Positions 35,961-49,445 of a DNA stretch of 64,000 bases are shown in pieces (position 1 is the stretch's first letter; each line of letters starts with the position of its first letter). Origin of the DNA: Baylisascaris procyonis (lineage: Eukaryota; Nematoda; Chromadorea; Rhabditida; Ascarididae); assembly GCA_037389465.1 (NCBI GenBank), contig JAZARR010000064.1, positions 50,111 to 114,110 on the forward strand. The letters run 5' to 3'. The position numbers were made by a program, and so were the translations under genes. Under the pieces are notes generated by a model. It was not told the origin of the DNA. It worked only from the letters and a program-made list of their open reading frames with translations, and did not search any database.

Positions 35961-36842
35961 ATCAGTCTTTTGATCACTATCGTGGCTAGTTAAACGGAAT
36001 TGCAATTAATCAACTTTTTGAATGTGATTGATTAGATGAGCGAAATTGCAAACGTTGATTGATTTCTTGCTCTATTCAATACGTAAATTCTTTTTCTTTC
36101 AATGTTGATTTTTGAATGATGAACATAATGATATGCAACTTACATATAAACGTAGTGCTTTGCCTGGATTGAGGGAAGAATAGACAGGCGATACTCGATA
36201 CAACTCATTATTGCTGCATTTGATTTTGATCACTATCCTGAAAATTTATCCGTTAAATACATACGAAATATCGAATAGCGGAACGCTGCTAATTATTGCG
36301 CTCATAAAATTTATGCTGATAATTCAACTCGCCCAATATAGCTTTTCATCGTATAATTCGATGGATTAGTTAAAGAGTGTGTCGATTGATGTGAGAGATG
36401 CTATCCGATTTGCGCTTCGAACGTCATCCACCACAATGTGCAGAGAGAGCGATTTCAGTGCGGCTATGGGTGTGACAATGAAACTCATCGAGTGAAATGC
36501 AGTTTGATGGCTAATGATTTCAACTAAATTCACATAGAGACTTCCCAATGAAGCTATATTAATTCAGAAAGTAATTAATCGCTTTTTCTCATTGCAAGCC
36601 TATTTTAAATTCATATCTTTTGAATGTGCTAGTGAAAAAAAATCCACCTATAAAAGCTAACTAACTGCCGTAAAATTAAATAAATCTTTGTTGAAAACGG
36701 CAAGCTTTTTTTATACAATGTTGAGCAGATATATTAAATAAGATTTCGGCGTGTGCTTTTAACACGACGCATGAATAAAATTAGAAACGATAACAGTGAG
36801 AGGTAAAAACAAGTGAAATAACCTCTCTTTTCCAGTATTCAC

Positions 36843-36989
36843 AAGAAGGTGTCTCGAACCACCACCTTTCGAAGCGGAATATTCGGCCATTCTGGGTGCA
36901 ACATACAAATTCACCTCATCTTTCGCATCTGGCATCATTCTCAATTTACACGTACAACAACGCTCGCATTGAGAACGCTTGCCATTAGA
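36843..36989 (-). CDS. Possible internal exon of an unidentified minus-strand gene
   Basis: A TTTCAG acceptor precedes 36989. The frame then reads SNGKRSQCERCCTCKLRMMP and continues VNLYVAPRMAEYSASKGGGS before a GTGAAT donor at 36842 (or a GTTATT donor at 36822). The exon is 49 codons in phase 0. The CxxCCxC cluster and locally higher GC are unlike surrounding DNA. I do not recognise the protein. It might be the cytoplasmic side of a membrane protein, but that is a guess. Confidence 0.35.
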
Positions 36990-37793
36990 CTGAAACTGCG
37001 AAACGTTGAGTTAACTCGTAAAAATATAGCATTTTAGTGGGAAGATGGCAACCAGAATCTCATATAGCTTTTTGACTATGCAAACTGTTTGTTGAAACGA
37101 ATAAAAGATAAATGTAATACATATCATCAATTTTTGGCATTATTTCATACAAGCGCACTTTCCAGCGCTATGCGTCTTATTCCTTCAAACGTTCATATGA
37201 TTATCAATAAGAGGTAAAATAAGCAGCCGTCGAATCAATAAGAGAACGTGATCAGTGAAAACGTTTAGAACAAATTGCAATAAAATCGTTCATGATATAG
37301 CTTCAGATCATTAAGATTCGAATTTTTGAAGCGTGGAACGTAGCGTATATTCAGCTGGAAAGAGAATAATCGCAAGCGCTTAATGAATGCACTCTCTCGG
37401 AACTTTATGCCAAAAATTTGGGATACTTATACAAAAGTTTATAGAACGAGCAGAATTTACACTGCCATCAATATGTTTAATACTCAATTAAGAAGCTGCA
37501 TCTCGAAATTTCACAGCTGAACAGTTAGAAGTTGAGAAAATTACTTCATTTAGAATGATTATACTTGCAGACAATGAACCGAATGCTCCACTCTAAAGTA
37601 TTTTGTGGTATAGTGATCCTTTTATGGTACTCCCCAAAGAGCTTTTTTCGAAAAAATCCACACATGACTAACATTTCACCGGAGTTTCGTAGAAATCTGT
37701 AAAGGAAGAGTGGAATAATTTCAATAAACTAACAGATTTAGAATCCGAGTGAACTAAAACTGAGAGGTTGGAGACAACTGATGCAGACGGCTG

Positions 37794-37982
37794 AACGCTG
37801 TACACTTTAACGCTCCCCGAGGGAGTGCTGAGATCATTTCCCAAACTGGCAAATTCAATTTCTGTTTTGCATAGCAATTAAGTTGCCCTTATCAGAGTGT
37901 TGGGATGGCTATTCTGATGAACAGCTCTAATTTATCTGAGTGTCTGTCGCCTATTGCTCCCTGTCGCGTCTCAAAACAAAAA
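37794..37982 (+). repeat. Left arm of a ~190-bp inverted repeat
   Basis: Matches the reverse complement of 39429-39620 at roughly 90% by eye; the best part covers TTAACGCTCCCCGAGGGAGT through CAAACTGGCAAATTCAATTT. The arms face each other across about 1.45 kb. Confidence 0.9.
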
Positions 37983-38186
37983 AAAACCCGATTCCATATC
38001 GCCATTTGTTGCCCCATTCGCTTTCGACTTATTAATGTGCGCTGAGCTTTTTCGACAAGCGAGACGGTTTTTTTTTTCTCCTCCTGTAAACGCAGTAAAC
38101 GCTCTTTTCTGCGGCTCAGATCAGGGCTCTCCAACCGGCGTAAATTCATTTTGGCGAAGCAATTAGGCAACAACTCTCCGCTGAGG

Positions 38187-38327
<141 letters not shown>

Positions 38328-39428
38328 AATATTTATTTATTTATCGGCATATTAGTGCGCGACATTATAAATCAAATCACTGAAATGAGCAACAATTTAA
38401 AAGACGTTCGCAAAACTGAAGAGATCCTTGCATCCCATTCCGGGAATGCTGTTTGTTGCAGCGCTTCTACAGAGTGTTAAATATGCGCGTTTCCAAAGAC
38501 GTTGGAACCTTGCATGGCTATGATTGTGATCTTAACAATTCCCATAGAAATGGAAAGTTGGGCATAAAAGTGGATACATAGAATGCTGAACGAAGAAACT
38601 AGCAAAATGAGCTAAGTAAACGAATAGATCAGAGGGGCCCAAAATATAGCGGTATAATTTTCGAGATAGGGTTGGGAGTATGTTTTCCCAGTAATGAGTT
38701 CGCCTCGTTCGTAAAGTGTTCTGATTGAGGACAAATGTTGTTCATGGTGCTTATTGAGGGGATTGTAGGGATAGGATTTTGATAATAAAAGGGCATCCTT
38801 TAAAATTCCCTAGATCGAGCCAGTCTTCTTTGTTCGTGACCTGGTTCAGTTGGTGGATAGCCGGCGGGCACAATTTTTGACGATCGATAGTTTAATGACT
38901 GATCGCTCAATGATGAAAAACAAAGCTATCGAGCCTCTTAAACTTGTTTAATTTTTGTAGAATGCCAAAAATGTTTCCAAAACTTAAAACTACAGACTTG
39001 CGCTTCTTCATCAACTAGTTCAAAAACGTAAAAATAGAACCATGACGAAACGACAGCAAAATCTCAGGTGCAAAACTGGCTGCTGAATAGTGCTGTCATG
39101 GTGACAAAAGCGGTCCTGTTCCTGGTAGAGATCGTAATATAAGAGAAGAGAGACGGAAAGGTTGCATTCGAAGTTCGAAGTCAAGACAACTCACTTTGAA
39201 TAATGCAGTTGTGTTGAATATATTATATCCGCCTTGCGTGACTTTTAATAAAATATATTTCTCAGCGCATATTTGCTGATTTTTATAATTTTCCTATCTC
39301 CCTGCCCACTGCGCATAACCCGTTGATGGGGAAGTTACGCTGAAGAATACACGATGATGATAACAAATAGTCTAAGCAAGTTTCTAATTAAATTCGAGAT
39401 CGACTCGTCAAGTGCCACGACTTGAGAG

Positions 39429-39620
39429 GTTTTTTTGGGATGCGACAGGAAGCAATAGGCGACAGACACCCAGATAAATTAGAGCTGTTCATCAGAATAG
39501 TCATCCCAACTCTGATAAGGACGACTTAATTGATAAACAAAAGAGAAATTGAATTTGCCAGTTTGGGAAATGATCTCAGCACTCCCTCGGGGAGCGTTAA
39601 AATGTTGCAGCGTACAGCGC
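39429..39620 (-). repeat. Right arm of the ~190-bp inverted repeat
   Basis: Inverted partner of 37794-37982. It differs by about 14 substitutions plus a few 1-7 base indels over the arm. Confidence 0.9.
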
Positions 39621-42600
39621 TCGCCACTGCTTGCACTACTTGAGTTAATCTGTTGCGTTTGTCGACTTCTTGAAGCTTGTTTTGAACCACGGCTTTTGCT
39701 AAATATTGTCATAGAAGACAATAGCTACCCCTCTGAATGATAATGCAAGGATGTTTGTTGGAACATCTGCTTGCAAGATACAGTGCCACTCGAAATTTAA
39801 TAGCCCACCATTGCAGCATTTCACCTATCCATAACAAGGGTTTCAATTCAAAGAGAGTGGCGCCTCAATAAAAGAGATGGAAAATAAACTCGAAAAAGAA
39901 CTGACTTGCATTAACAGAATAAATCGCCTACGAGAGGTGATGGGCAGATGGACCAGATTTTAAGGGACTTTGGAATATTGGTTTTAGTGGGTGGATAGAG
40001 TTCAGGAAAAATTTGCTGAGGTAGGATATATATTAGGCTTCATTATGTGTGTGTATTTGAGTTGTAGATTTTTTGAGAAATTGAAGGGATTAATTCGCAA
40101 CAGTTCATTCATGAACCAGATTTTCACTTTCGAAGGCACATAGCGAAACGAATAACCACACGACTTCAGTTATATTTCATGTGCTTCTCCGAATGTCCCT
40201 GTGAAACTTTTGCCCAAATATATAACTGTGATCAGACAAGGGAATAACTCTCCCCTGCTCTCATATCAAAAAATTCCAAAAACACATAATTACGCACCGC
40301 TTATTGCTACACACTATGCTCAAGCTGGAGGACCATCGCATAGGTGAAGGCGCCATCTAACGCAACACAATAATCGCTTTACTCAGTTACTCCATCAGAT
40401 CAACAATCGCCATTGCAATGTCAATTTTAGCTATTGTTGCCTACTTCTCTGCCCAGTTCGGACGAAATATTCAATACGTAATAAAGGAGCACCAAACAGG
40501 TAGTATGGAGAGTCGGTCGATGACCTGTCGAATCTTTAAAACGATAGAAATCTAACTGGGTAGTTGCTTCCTTCCCGAGTGCAAAAATAAGTGAAAAATG
40601 TATGCAAATTTTTCAGCACATTTAAATATTTGCAACTTTCTTTTCAGATTGGTAGATCAACGTGAAACATAGATTCAACTTTATGATATAATTAATTATA
40701 CGCAAAAACTTGCGTATGTCTAGCTTCAATGGTTCTTTCTCGAACTGAAACTACTGGAACACACACGCATCTATACGCACACATACACAGGCGCATATAA
40801 ATGCACATGAACGCTTACGTATGTACGTAAATGAACACGCATATGCACATATACTTACAGGGTGCGTACCTAGGTCCACATCTACGCACATGCAAGCACG
40901 TACACACATAAGCATAGGCACAGATCCAACGTCTTCATGATGGATTTTGACAAAGCAACTTTATAAAGGCTCATAGCGATGTAAATCACCATTAGCTGCT
41001 AGAAAACTCATTGAACTTCAAATCAACGTATTGCGGATGATAAAACGAATGTTTTCTGAGAAAGTACGCTTTTGGTATCACAGAGAAAACAATAACACTT
41101 CATTTAGGGCTCCAAACGCCACTTTCATCTTTGAGCGAATAGAAATGAAGGAATGATCTTTGACCGGCCAGCCTACCTAAATGCACGTCGTAACCTGCCT
41201 CTTTAGTCGCTATTATTTGTTATCATACGAATAGCACTCTTCTACAACAAATGAGGATAGAATTTTCATCTATCAGTGGATGGAATTTTTTATTCATTCA
41301 GAAGTTGCTTATTGAACAAGAGCTGAAGAGTGAGCAACGAATTTCCAATTCGTTTTTAAATGCCCCTAATAGGTAGATTTTTATTTGCTTTCTGACATTT
41401 GTGTGACTCTTTTCTAATCGAAAGGGATTAAGAGGGACTGATTTTTTGAGAGAATTTATGATCCGAGCTTTACGAGTAAAATCATTTAGGACTGTTGCGC
41501 AATTCATTTAAAGCATCTGCATCGTAAATGCTCTAGCTTTACATTATAACTAATAGGAACAAACACTTTCAGTGGAATTCACAAGAATATAGTTAGAAAG
41601 TGAGGAGATAACTAATACTCTATATGATATTAACTGAATAATTCATCTATAAATTCTTGAGAGAAGAAAAACTATCAATAACTCTAACATTCTTAATAAT
41701 TCACTTATTTGTAATAATGAAATAACAACCTTTAACGCAGCAACACGATCATCTGTGGCGCACATTGTTTCCTTTAACTTATCATGCAACGTACGTTTCA
41801 GAAATTCTCATCGATAGCTGAAATGAATATTTCAAATTATTTACATTCGTTGAGATTATCAATTCACTGCAAGAGTACACTGCAAACGTTTCATTAATTA
41901 AAAAAAAAAATTATCAGGTAAACGTGAAGAAAATTGTCATTTCAAAGATGCACTCGATGCTTTTTAAAGCTTTAGAGATATATTAAAAATAATTCGATAA
42001 TAACCTCCAGGAGTCCAATAATACAAAGAAATATTCACATGGAGGTAGAAATTTTTGAGTAGATCGGTGAAATATTCATTTAAACGCTTAAAAATGAAAC
42101 AATATAAATACTTGCTTCGTTTATTGAAGTGCATTAGCATAACGTAACTATAGAGAACCATTTGTTTGTTTGTTATTTTCGAGGCGTAACCATAACACTG
42201 ACATCATTTCCGCAGAATTTCATTATTTGATGATATTTCTATTGATCTTAAAGGTTAATGAATAGACACGATTCATTTTCTGAGCGGAAAGCCCTCAGGA
42301 ATGACGCCAAACAATAACAATAATTGCCGACAAGTGGAAGTGAGATAACAATCTACTAAAGTGAACTGAGACAATAGATAACAAAAACAAGTGACCATCA
42401 TCAGCCACCTACTATAATATATCACCAATGAATTGTCGTTTATCTTCGTATAATCTCATCGATCATTTCATAAGAATTATGAATGAGAGAAATCGAAGCA
42501 AAAAACAAAAATGGATTACGCCGACCAACTGCTTGCTTGAACGTTGAAAGAATGAAGGTCTTCGAATATTGCAATATAAGAAGTACTGGTTGGAATTCAC

Positions 42601-45600
42601 ATATTTACATCATGATCTCTCCATTCTATAATTTAGTCTATTATGTCTTGATCGTGTCAGTGAGACAATGGCAAGTACAGAATAGATGGGAAAGAAATAA
42701 ATGCTAAAAGGAATAGGTGAAGGATGAAAAGCTATAAGTGATGGCACAATAACTGGAACGAATCTCTTACTTCTTCTTCTCCCTTTCCCCACTTCCACTC
42801 ATCACTCCGAGAAGCTAATTAAAGAAATTGGTGCAAAAGCGTTGAAGACGAGTGGATCAATTTCGAAGCCAACACTGAAAACATTTGAAAAGAAGTGAAA
42901 AACGACGAGCAGGAATGCGAGGGAGAAGATGGCGCACCGCGTTGGTGACACATTCATCATGCTGCCATGCGACAACCCCAAAAAGCATCGAAGCGCGCAC
43001 ATCCGGCCACTAAGGAGTCGTTCATCGCCAACCAATCCTCTTTCACTTTCAACTCTTGAACCCTTGCAAATATCTCACATTTTATATTTCCCACAAAAGT
43101 TCATTATGCAAACTTCACTTATAAACTTTTATAACCAACTATTTTTTTCGGTGATTTGAAAATTCACACAAAAAACAAACTATATTAAATACTCATAACC
43201 GCATCTAGTTATTACGAGGAAGAAAGAGCTAAAGTGTGAAGGAAACAGAGGACATGTGTGAGTTAGATGAGAGGAAGGAGAGTGTTAGGAACTAGAGAAG
43301 GATGCGATGAAGAAAATTCATTTAAAATGAATGCTCACGATTAATGATAAAACATAGAGGGCAAACTGCAATTACAAGCAAACGAATTGCGCTTATCAAA
43401 TGTTCCATCATTCGACTTGAGATTTTAATGCTAAAATCTCATAGAAATACAAATCGGAAATGAACATATATGAGCAGTATTGAATGAGAAATGTAATTTT
43501 TGCGCAATTGATATCGTTGCATTTTTCATTCTTGATGAACTCATACTCAGATTTCATTGCTATTCACAATACACACCATCAGAATCCTTCATTCGGATGA
43601 TGTGAATTCTTTTTGCAAGGAGAGGGGTGAGTTATGCTAAAATAATTGCCAAAAGACCATGCACTGAATACAGTCGAGGCGACAGAAAGAGAGTTGAGAG
43701 AAGATCAATGAGGACGGAGGCAAGCATGGAGGAGAGATGGGGCATCGAGTTTATTTGTCTCTCTCAGAAAATTTGACACATTTAGGTCAAGTTTCTTCTC
43801 AAGGTGAGTACAACAAGAGATTTTCACATCTTCCTGACTTTTTTCTGATTTTTCGCTGTTCCAAATAGTATCCATCAATGCTGCAGTTCATTCTATCTTT
43901 TAGTTTTAAAATTACTAACTCCTTCCTTCCTGCTTCCATTTCACCAGCCTTCACAAAATTCGCGAGTTCTTTTTCGAAGAAATCCTTCGTTTTTTCTTTA
44001 TCTTTCTAGCCAAATTCATGCTAGCATTCCTAGACGTTATAACGTTCGTAATTGCTGTTAAAGTGCCTTAACGATCTCTGCACGTTGATTGACTCAACTC
44101 CCTTTATAGAATATTTCCACAAGGTTTTGAAATAAAACTGAGATGGCTAATTACATAGGGGTCTTAAAGTGCAATCAACTAATGCAAGCTATGGAAATCT
44201 GGGACTGAAAAAACTGTGACCGAAACCGAAACCTGAAGAGTTTACCTCATTATCATATGGAAACGGATTGAATCCAATCTCGGCGCTAGGCAAGCGATTC
44301 GCTTTAGTCCGATGAGATCAAGTTCAATCTGTCCCCGTTTTAATTTGTGTCGTGAAAATGGATTTAACTGGGAACTGCACTCTGAATATCCTGAACAACA
44401 TTCAAATTTTTGGTAGTGAGTATTTTGTGGCAGCAGATCCATCTCATTACTCTGTAAGGGAAGTGGTTACAGATATCTTTCGTTGAAATGAAATAGGAAG
44501 CAATTTTGTAAGCAAATTTTCAGTGAAAACAACTCGTAATTACCTAAAGAGTGGCAACAAAAATTCAATAAAATTAGCGCATAAGCAAGCGTGCGTTTGA
44601 CCTGTTCTGTTTCGTACTTTGATATACGAAGTACGGAAGTGGACTAACCAGTTGTTTGGGAAGGACTCTGTCATTGAAATTTCTGAATTGCACAGCAAAA
44701 AGTGGTGAGTTTGCAATGCGATTTGACATAATGGTTTGCAGTGCAATTTCAAATAACGTCGATTATAACGCGTTGCGAACGTTTGCGCATACGCGATTGT
44801 ATGTGATGCAGCAGTTGATGTTTCCGATAGTTTATGAGCATCGCTCATGCGTTCTAAAATGATGTTGTAGGTTTTCTTTCGCATGTTGAAAATCCACAGA
44901 TCGAATCTGCTCAAGCTTGCACTGATCATGCTCAAATTAGTAGTGATTCTACTAAAACAAAAAATAGCAACGGTGAGATTCTGCTCGAATATTTTCACTC
45001 CTTATTGGCATTCGATGTGCTTTAGATGAATGAAACAGTCCCATTTCACCGTTCCGATGCTTTTGTGTCATGTTAGATTTCATTCGTCACTTCGGCAGAT
45101 GCGATAGTCGAACGGTCGAAAGTGATGGAGGTTGAGATATTCTTATTGCGATCACCCATTAAACATGACATTATTTTCAATCTGTGCTCTCATGTCAATA
45201 TTGCCTATCTTCGCTCATCTTGATATTGCCCAAAGGTATTCTATCATCTCAATTTTCTTAATTACCCTCAGGTATTCCTATCATCATCTTTGTGCTTATA
45301 TTAATCATTTTAATATTACCCATAGGGTATTCCATATTTTATTAGTGTTGGTACATTTTATTCCTACATCTGCTACATTTCTATGACTTGATGTTTATGT
45401 GTTCGTGTGAAAGCTCATCTTTGTTGCCGTATGTTAATATTTCTTTTCAAAACTATTTGCAATCCTTTAAAAAAATTTTTAATTTCATAGGTGAATAAAT
45501 AAACGTCCACCATTAAGAAATAACCGTTGAAAGAACACTTCTAGCAAGACCGCTTGCGCATTTGGAAAAAGCCGATATAGATCTGAGAAAAAAATAGGTA

Positions 45601-45861
45601 AAAATTCCACCCTCACATAAAATTGTATATTTTAGGATTCTTACATACAATTCCACCCTTATTAATAATATAAATCATAGGATTCTCTGAGAACGTGATC
45701 AATTGTATTATTCCAAGCTAATATATTTGAGGCAGAGTGTGTGAGATATCCCACAGAATAGTTTGTTTTTTTTTACTTAATAGATGTTAAACCACCTGAC
45801 AAACGTATTATAACTGAGCCTATTAGCATGTTCAAGCTTGAGAGCAGCTACAAATCAAAAG

Positions 45862-45863
<2 letters not shown>
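39621..45863. other. Mostly non-coding stretch
   Basis: No gene could be supported. Notable sub-regions are a CA/TA-rich patch at 40755-40922, a locally GC-richer block at 42930-43030, and an unassigned minus-strand open frame at 44540-44998 that could be chance. Confidence 0.4.
40755..40922. repeat. Cryptically simple alternating purine-pyrimidine region
   Basis: Degenerate mixture of ACACAC, GCATAT, ACGTAC and CATATAC words. It looks like a decayed (CA)n/(TA)n microsatellite rather than coding DNA. Confidence 0.7.

Positions 45864-45916
<53 letters not shown>
45864..45916. repeat. (TA)n microsatellite
   Basis: About 53 bases of alternating AT in AT-rich intergenic DNA. Confidence 0.97.
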
Positions 45917-45918
<2 letters not shown>

Positions 45919-46734
45919 TTGTAAGACTATATTGATCGTAGATCAATCACTAGTAGTGGAAACGTGTTTGAAGAGAGTAGAGCACTTTATAAAGTTTAAT
46001 TTTTGCTGGATTTAATGTATACACTTCGATCACAAATCATAAGAGCATTTTTCATAAGTAGACAGCTGTAAACATCTTTTTAAGAGGCCAAAGTTTAAAG
46101 TTTTAAGACTTGACGAGTTCTTTTTTTATGCTGACAAATTTTCTAAAATCCGTTTAATTCTCTTTTTTTTTGCAACTCTTCACATCGTTCTTAACTCGTC
46201 ATTGCATACATGCGTATTAGCGGTCTACTAATCAATGACTCTTTGCATATGCATTTATATTAGTGATCAACCGAAGCACGGAAAAAGCCTTATGGGAGCT
46301 GAATGGGAATTTCGGCCTTTGCAATCGTGAAACCGGAACCGGTTGGAAAATTGGAATTGCTGTTAGAAATCGAGACTTTTTGGTTTGTGTGCTCCCTAGA
46401 AAAGTGGCCGTTCATCTAATGCACATATGGATGTCACTTCAAGAAGCAAAATTCCTTGAAGGGGTTTGGACTCATAACAAATGTTCGAAATAGCGAGAAA
46501 ACTTGCTAATATAGCGTTCATTTCATAGTACGCTAGTAAAATGTCGTTATCGAATCAATGAGCTAAGTATTGAAGTGGTCTATCGATTGAATTTCATTCA
46601 ATTTATCAATTCGAGGATGACTGCCCAAGAATCGAAATTTTATCGACTCTTTCGATGCGAAATGACGGCAATAATTGAAGAATTGTATTGTTTTCATCGC
46701 ATGCATCGAATGACGTTGTAGCCAATTTTATCAA

Positions 46735-46825
46735 AATTTTTTAATTTACAAAAATTTTAATTTTAATTTTTAAAATTTTTTTAATTTTTTAATTTATGAA
46801 TTTAAAAAACGAATTTACAAAAATG
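46735..46825. repeat. A/T-only low-complexity patch
   Basis: Runs such as TTTTAATTTTAATTTTTAAAA with local self-complementarity. No coding potential. Confidence 0.7.
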
Positions 46826-48124
46826 TTGTAAAATACGCAATTATGCAAAAAAAAAAATCATTGGCACAAATGATAGATTGCATTTGTATTAACACAATGA
46901 TAACGTTATCCGCATTGTGCACCATATCAATTTCGTCATAAACAGCGCATTCCTGTTTACAAAACGAAGGCAGTGACCGATCTCTTGGAGACAATACGAG
47001 CATTACAAATTGGCATTTTCTTTCCGCGAATTCGGTAATTGTCTCAGCCATCTGTTATTATTACTCGTCATTCAAAGTACATTGAGACCAATGTGCAAAC
47101 GACTGGGGAACTCCACTTCGATCAAACCCCCAACGTTCAAACGATGATTCCTTCAAACAATTATGCTTATGTGGGACCTAGAATATATAGGATTCATTTG
47201 AGCAAAATGAGGCGTTTCAGGATTCTTTTTGTGTACCTTTCAGCGGATTAGGATATCTACCCGAAAAGCAGGGGGAGTGGGTTCGTGTTCATATTAAAGG
47301 CAAGCTTTTTTCGCTGTTTTACTAAACGAGCTTTTCGTGGTACTATCGCTATTGATGCATAATGTTTATTGTAGAATTGTTGCCATAAAATAATACCAAA
47401 TTATGGAATCGTCCTAAATTGTTTACTTGTGACATATCGTCATTCGCTGGGGCGGGACTTTGTCATGTTGGCATCGCATACAATTTACTGCACGTTTTGT
47501 TGAGTACTTATTGCGTGGGATATGCCACTATGTAATTCTTTTGATTTCTTCCCTCTTATTTTCTTTCTTGTTACATGCATTTCATGCCTATCATTCTCCT
47601 TTTTGCCTCAACAATGCAACAAATGTAGCTTTGAAATTACAAAGTAGTGATCAACGACCCCGGAATCTGAGACCTCGACGTCGGAGTATCCAGAAGTTCA
47701 TCCTCATGTACGGTGGGAAATCATGCGGCAATAGGGTGTGCCTTGTTCTCTAGCAGTGGGGTTGTCCACTGCTGTTGTTGGCGCAATTTTCCACTTGATT
47801 TCAATGTACTACAAATGTAGAAACTATGAAGAACTTTTTTCAGAATTGTGTCTATTCGAATAATAAATTGTGAAGCAATAAAACAGCGAGGTATTGTTTG
47901 CTGATGACAGATCAAATTGAAATCATCGTGCAAAGTCTTGCAAGTGAGCCGTTGCTTGTGAGATTCTCGAACGCGGCCTCGCAACAAGCATTCACTTATT
48001 ACTTTGGATACTGTGGAAGCAAGAACATCATCGTACCTAAAGGGTAACTCATTTCATTTCCATCTTTCAAACTCAAAATTAACTCTTTTCCATCTAAAAG
48101 CTTTCAAGCAGCATATGCAATGTG

Positions 48125-48290
48125 TAAATATTTATTTATTCATAATTAGGTTTGTATTCATATTTCTATTTATATTTACATTTATATTTATAAACGTATA
48201 TTTACTTATTTAATAATTTAATTAGTTGTTTGATGTATTTGCATTTATACTTATATCGACATCTATATTTGCATTTATATAAATAAACTT
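48125..48290. repeat. Degenerate TTTATA-type simple repeat
   Basis: Many imperfect copies of TATTTATA/CATTTATA words over about 160 bases. Low-complexity sequence, no gene. Confidence 0.65.
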
Positions 48291-49233
48291 TCGACCGATA
48301 GAAAGGGATTTATTGAAATGGTCAAGTGCAAGAAAAAAATGGTTATGAGAAGCCCGTGGCATATTTCTATAGATTTATTAAACTCTCTTATTTGCTTCAA
48401 TAGGCGAGTGCAACAATTCTGATTTTATGAGCTTAGTAAGTAAGACAAAGGAAGAATGGAATCAGCTACATTTTTCTTCCTCCTGCAATCATGTCAATCG
48501 GATGTTACCAAATATCTCTTTCAGAAATTTGTGCATTTCAAGGTTGAAGAAAAAGACTGTCAGTTATGTGTTGTTATTAAGTAGCGTTAAATATTACCAT
48601 AATCGATTCAGTTCATTTTTGATGAAATTGGATGAAATGCGATGTGAATTGCATTTGCATTAGATGTGAGTCCCTTGGAGGCAAAAGAGCGATTTCTATG
48701 CAATAATAATGCGATAACGACTACTGATACGTGTCTCGTTTTTTGAATTTTCTCACAAGCTACAAACAGTTAAACTTCCATATAGTGTTCGTAAGAGCGA
48801 AAATCTTTTGTTCATTTTTCTAGACATTTTTTTTTCAAATTTGTTAATGCATAATTTGAACAATATATTTCAAATTCGTTCAAATATCCGTTCTAAAATT
48901 GGCGGTAGAAAAGGTCAACGAATTTAGTTACGGATTTTATGTTGATAAATTATGACTTTTTATTGCTGAAAATTCGTCTTGATCGATAGCCATCTGAGTT
49001 CCATTAATAACTTCAAAAAATGTAAAACATCTGGTTGCTTTTTTCACTCTTGTTCTATTTTGACTGCCGATAGTGTTTCAAACTAGAAAACACATCATAT
49101 CGGTTCCAGAAATTTTACATATGGCTTTTTCATCAAGAATCTAGAGTTGCTAAATTGCATTTTATGTATTAGCTTAACATTTTCGATATACGTCAATGAG
49201 ACCACAATAGAAGATCAAAAAATATATGTGCAG

Positions 49234-49445
49234 GAATGGCTGTGCGTATGACAAGTGGTATTTTGATGTGTATCGTTTACTCGTCGATCGTGTAAATGCG
49301 GTTGAATCGAAAAGAATCGTCCTCGATGGGGTCGGATGTCTATTTTTCATCATTGGAAGGGATATGCGACTTCGTTTGCAACAGCAGCTGTGGTTAAGAC
49401 TGAGAGTAGCATTCAAGCCAGCTGCATCAATATGTCTTCAACAAG
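49234..49445 (+). CDS. Possible internal exon, unidentified protein
   Basis: Bounded by a TATGTGCAG acceptor and an AAG/GTAAAC donor. The one frame open throughout gives NGCAYDKWYFDVYRLLVDRV at its start and SKRIVLDGVGCLFF later, ending in phase 1. Composition is protein-like and less AT-rich than its surroundings. No family recognised and no partner exon fixed. Confidence 0.3.

Larger units (their letters stand above)
32720..36842. other. Non-coding stretch with palindromes
   Basis: Very AT-rich with no supported gene. It contains perfect palindromes at 33649-33671 and 35915-35960 and an A-run at 35134-35153. Confidence 0.45.

Noticed and set aside
44540..44998. 152-codon minus-strand ORF
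   Set aside because: No recognisable domain, membrane pattern or splice context; an overlapping plus-strand frame is similarly open, so chance cannot be excluded.
45132..45386. Hydrophobic 84-aa ORF suggesting a membrane peptide
   Set aside because: It arises from imperfect AT-rich repeats (three copies of an ATTaCCC..GGTATTCC word) and has no start context.
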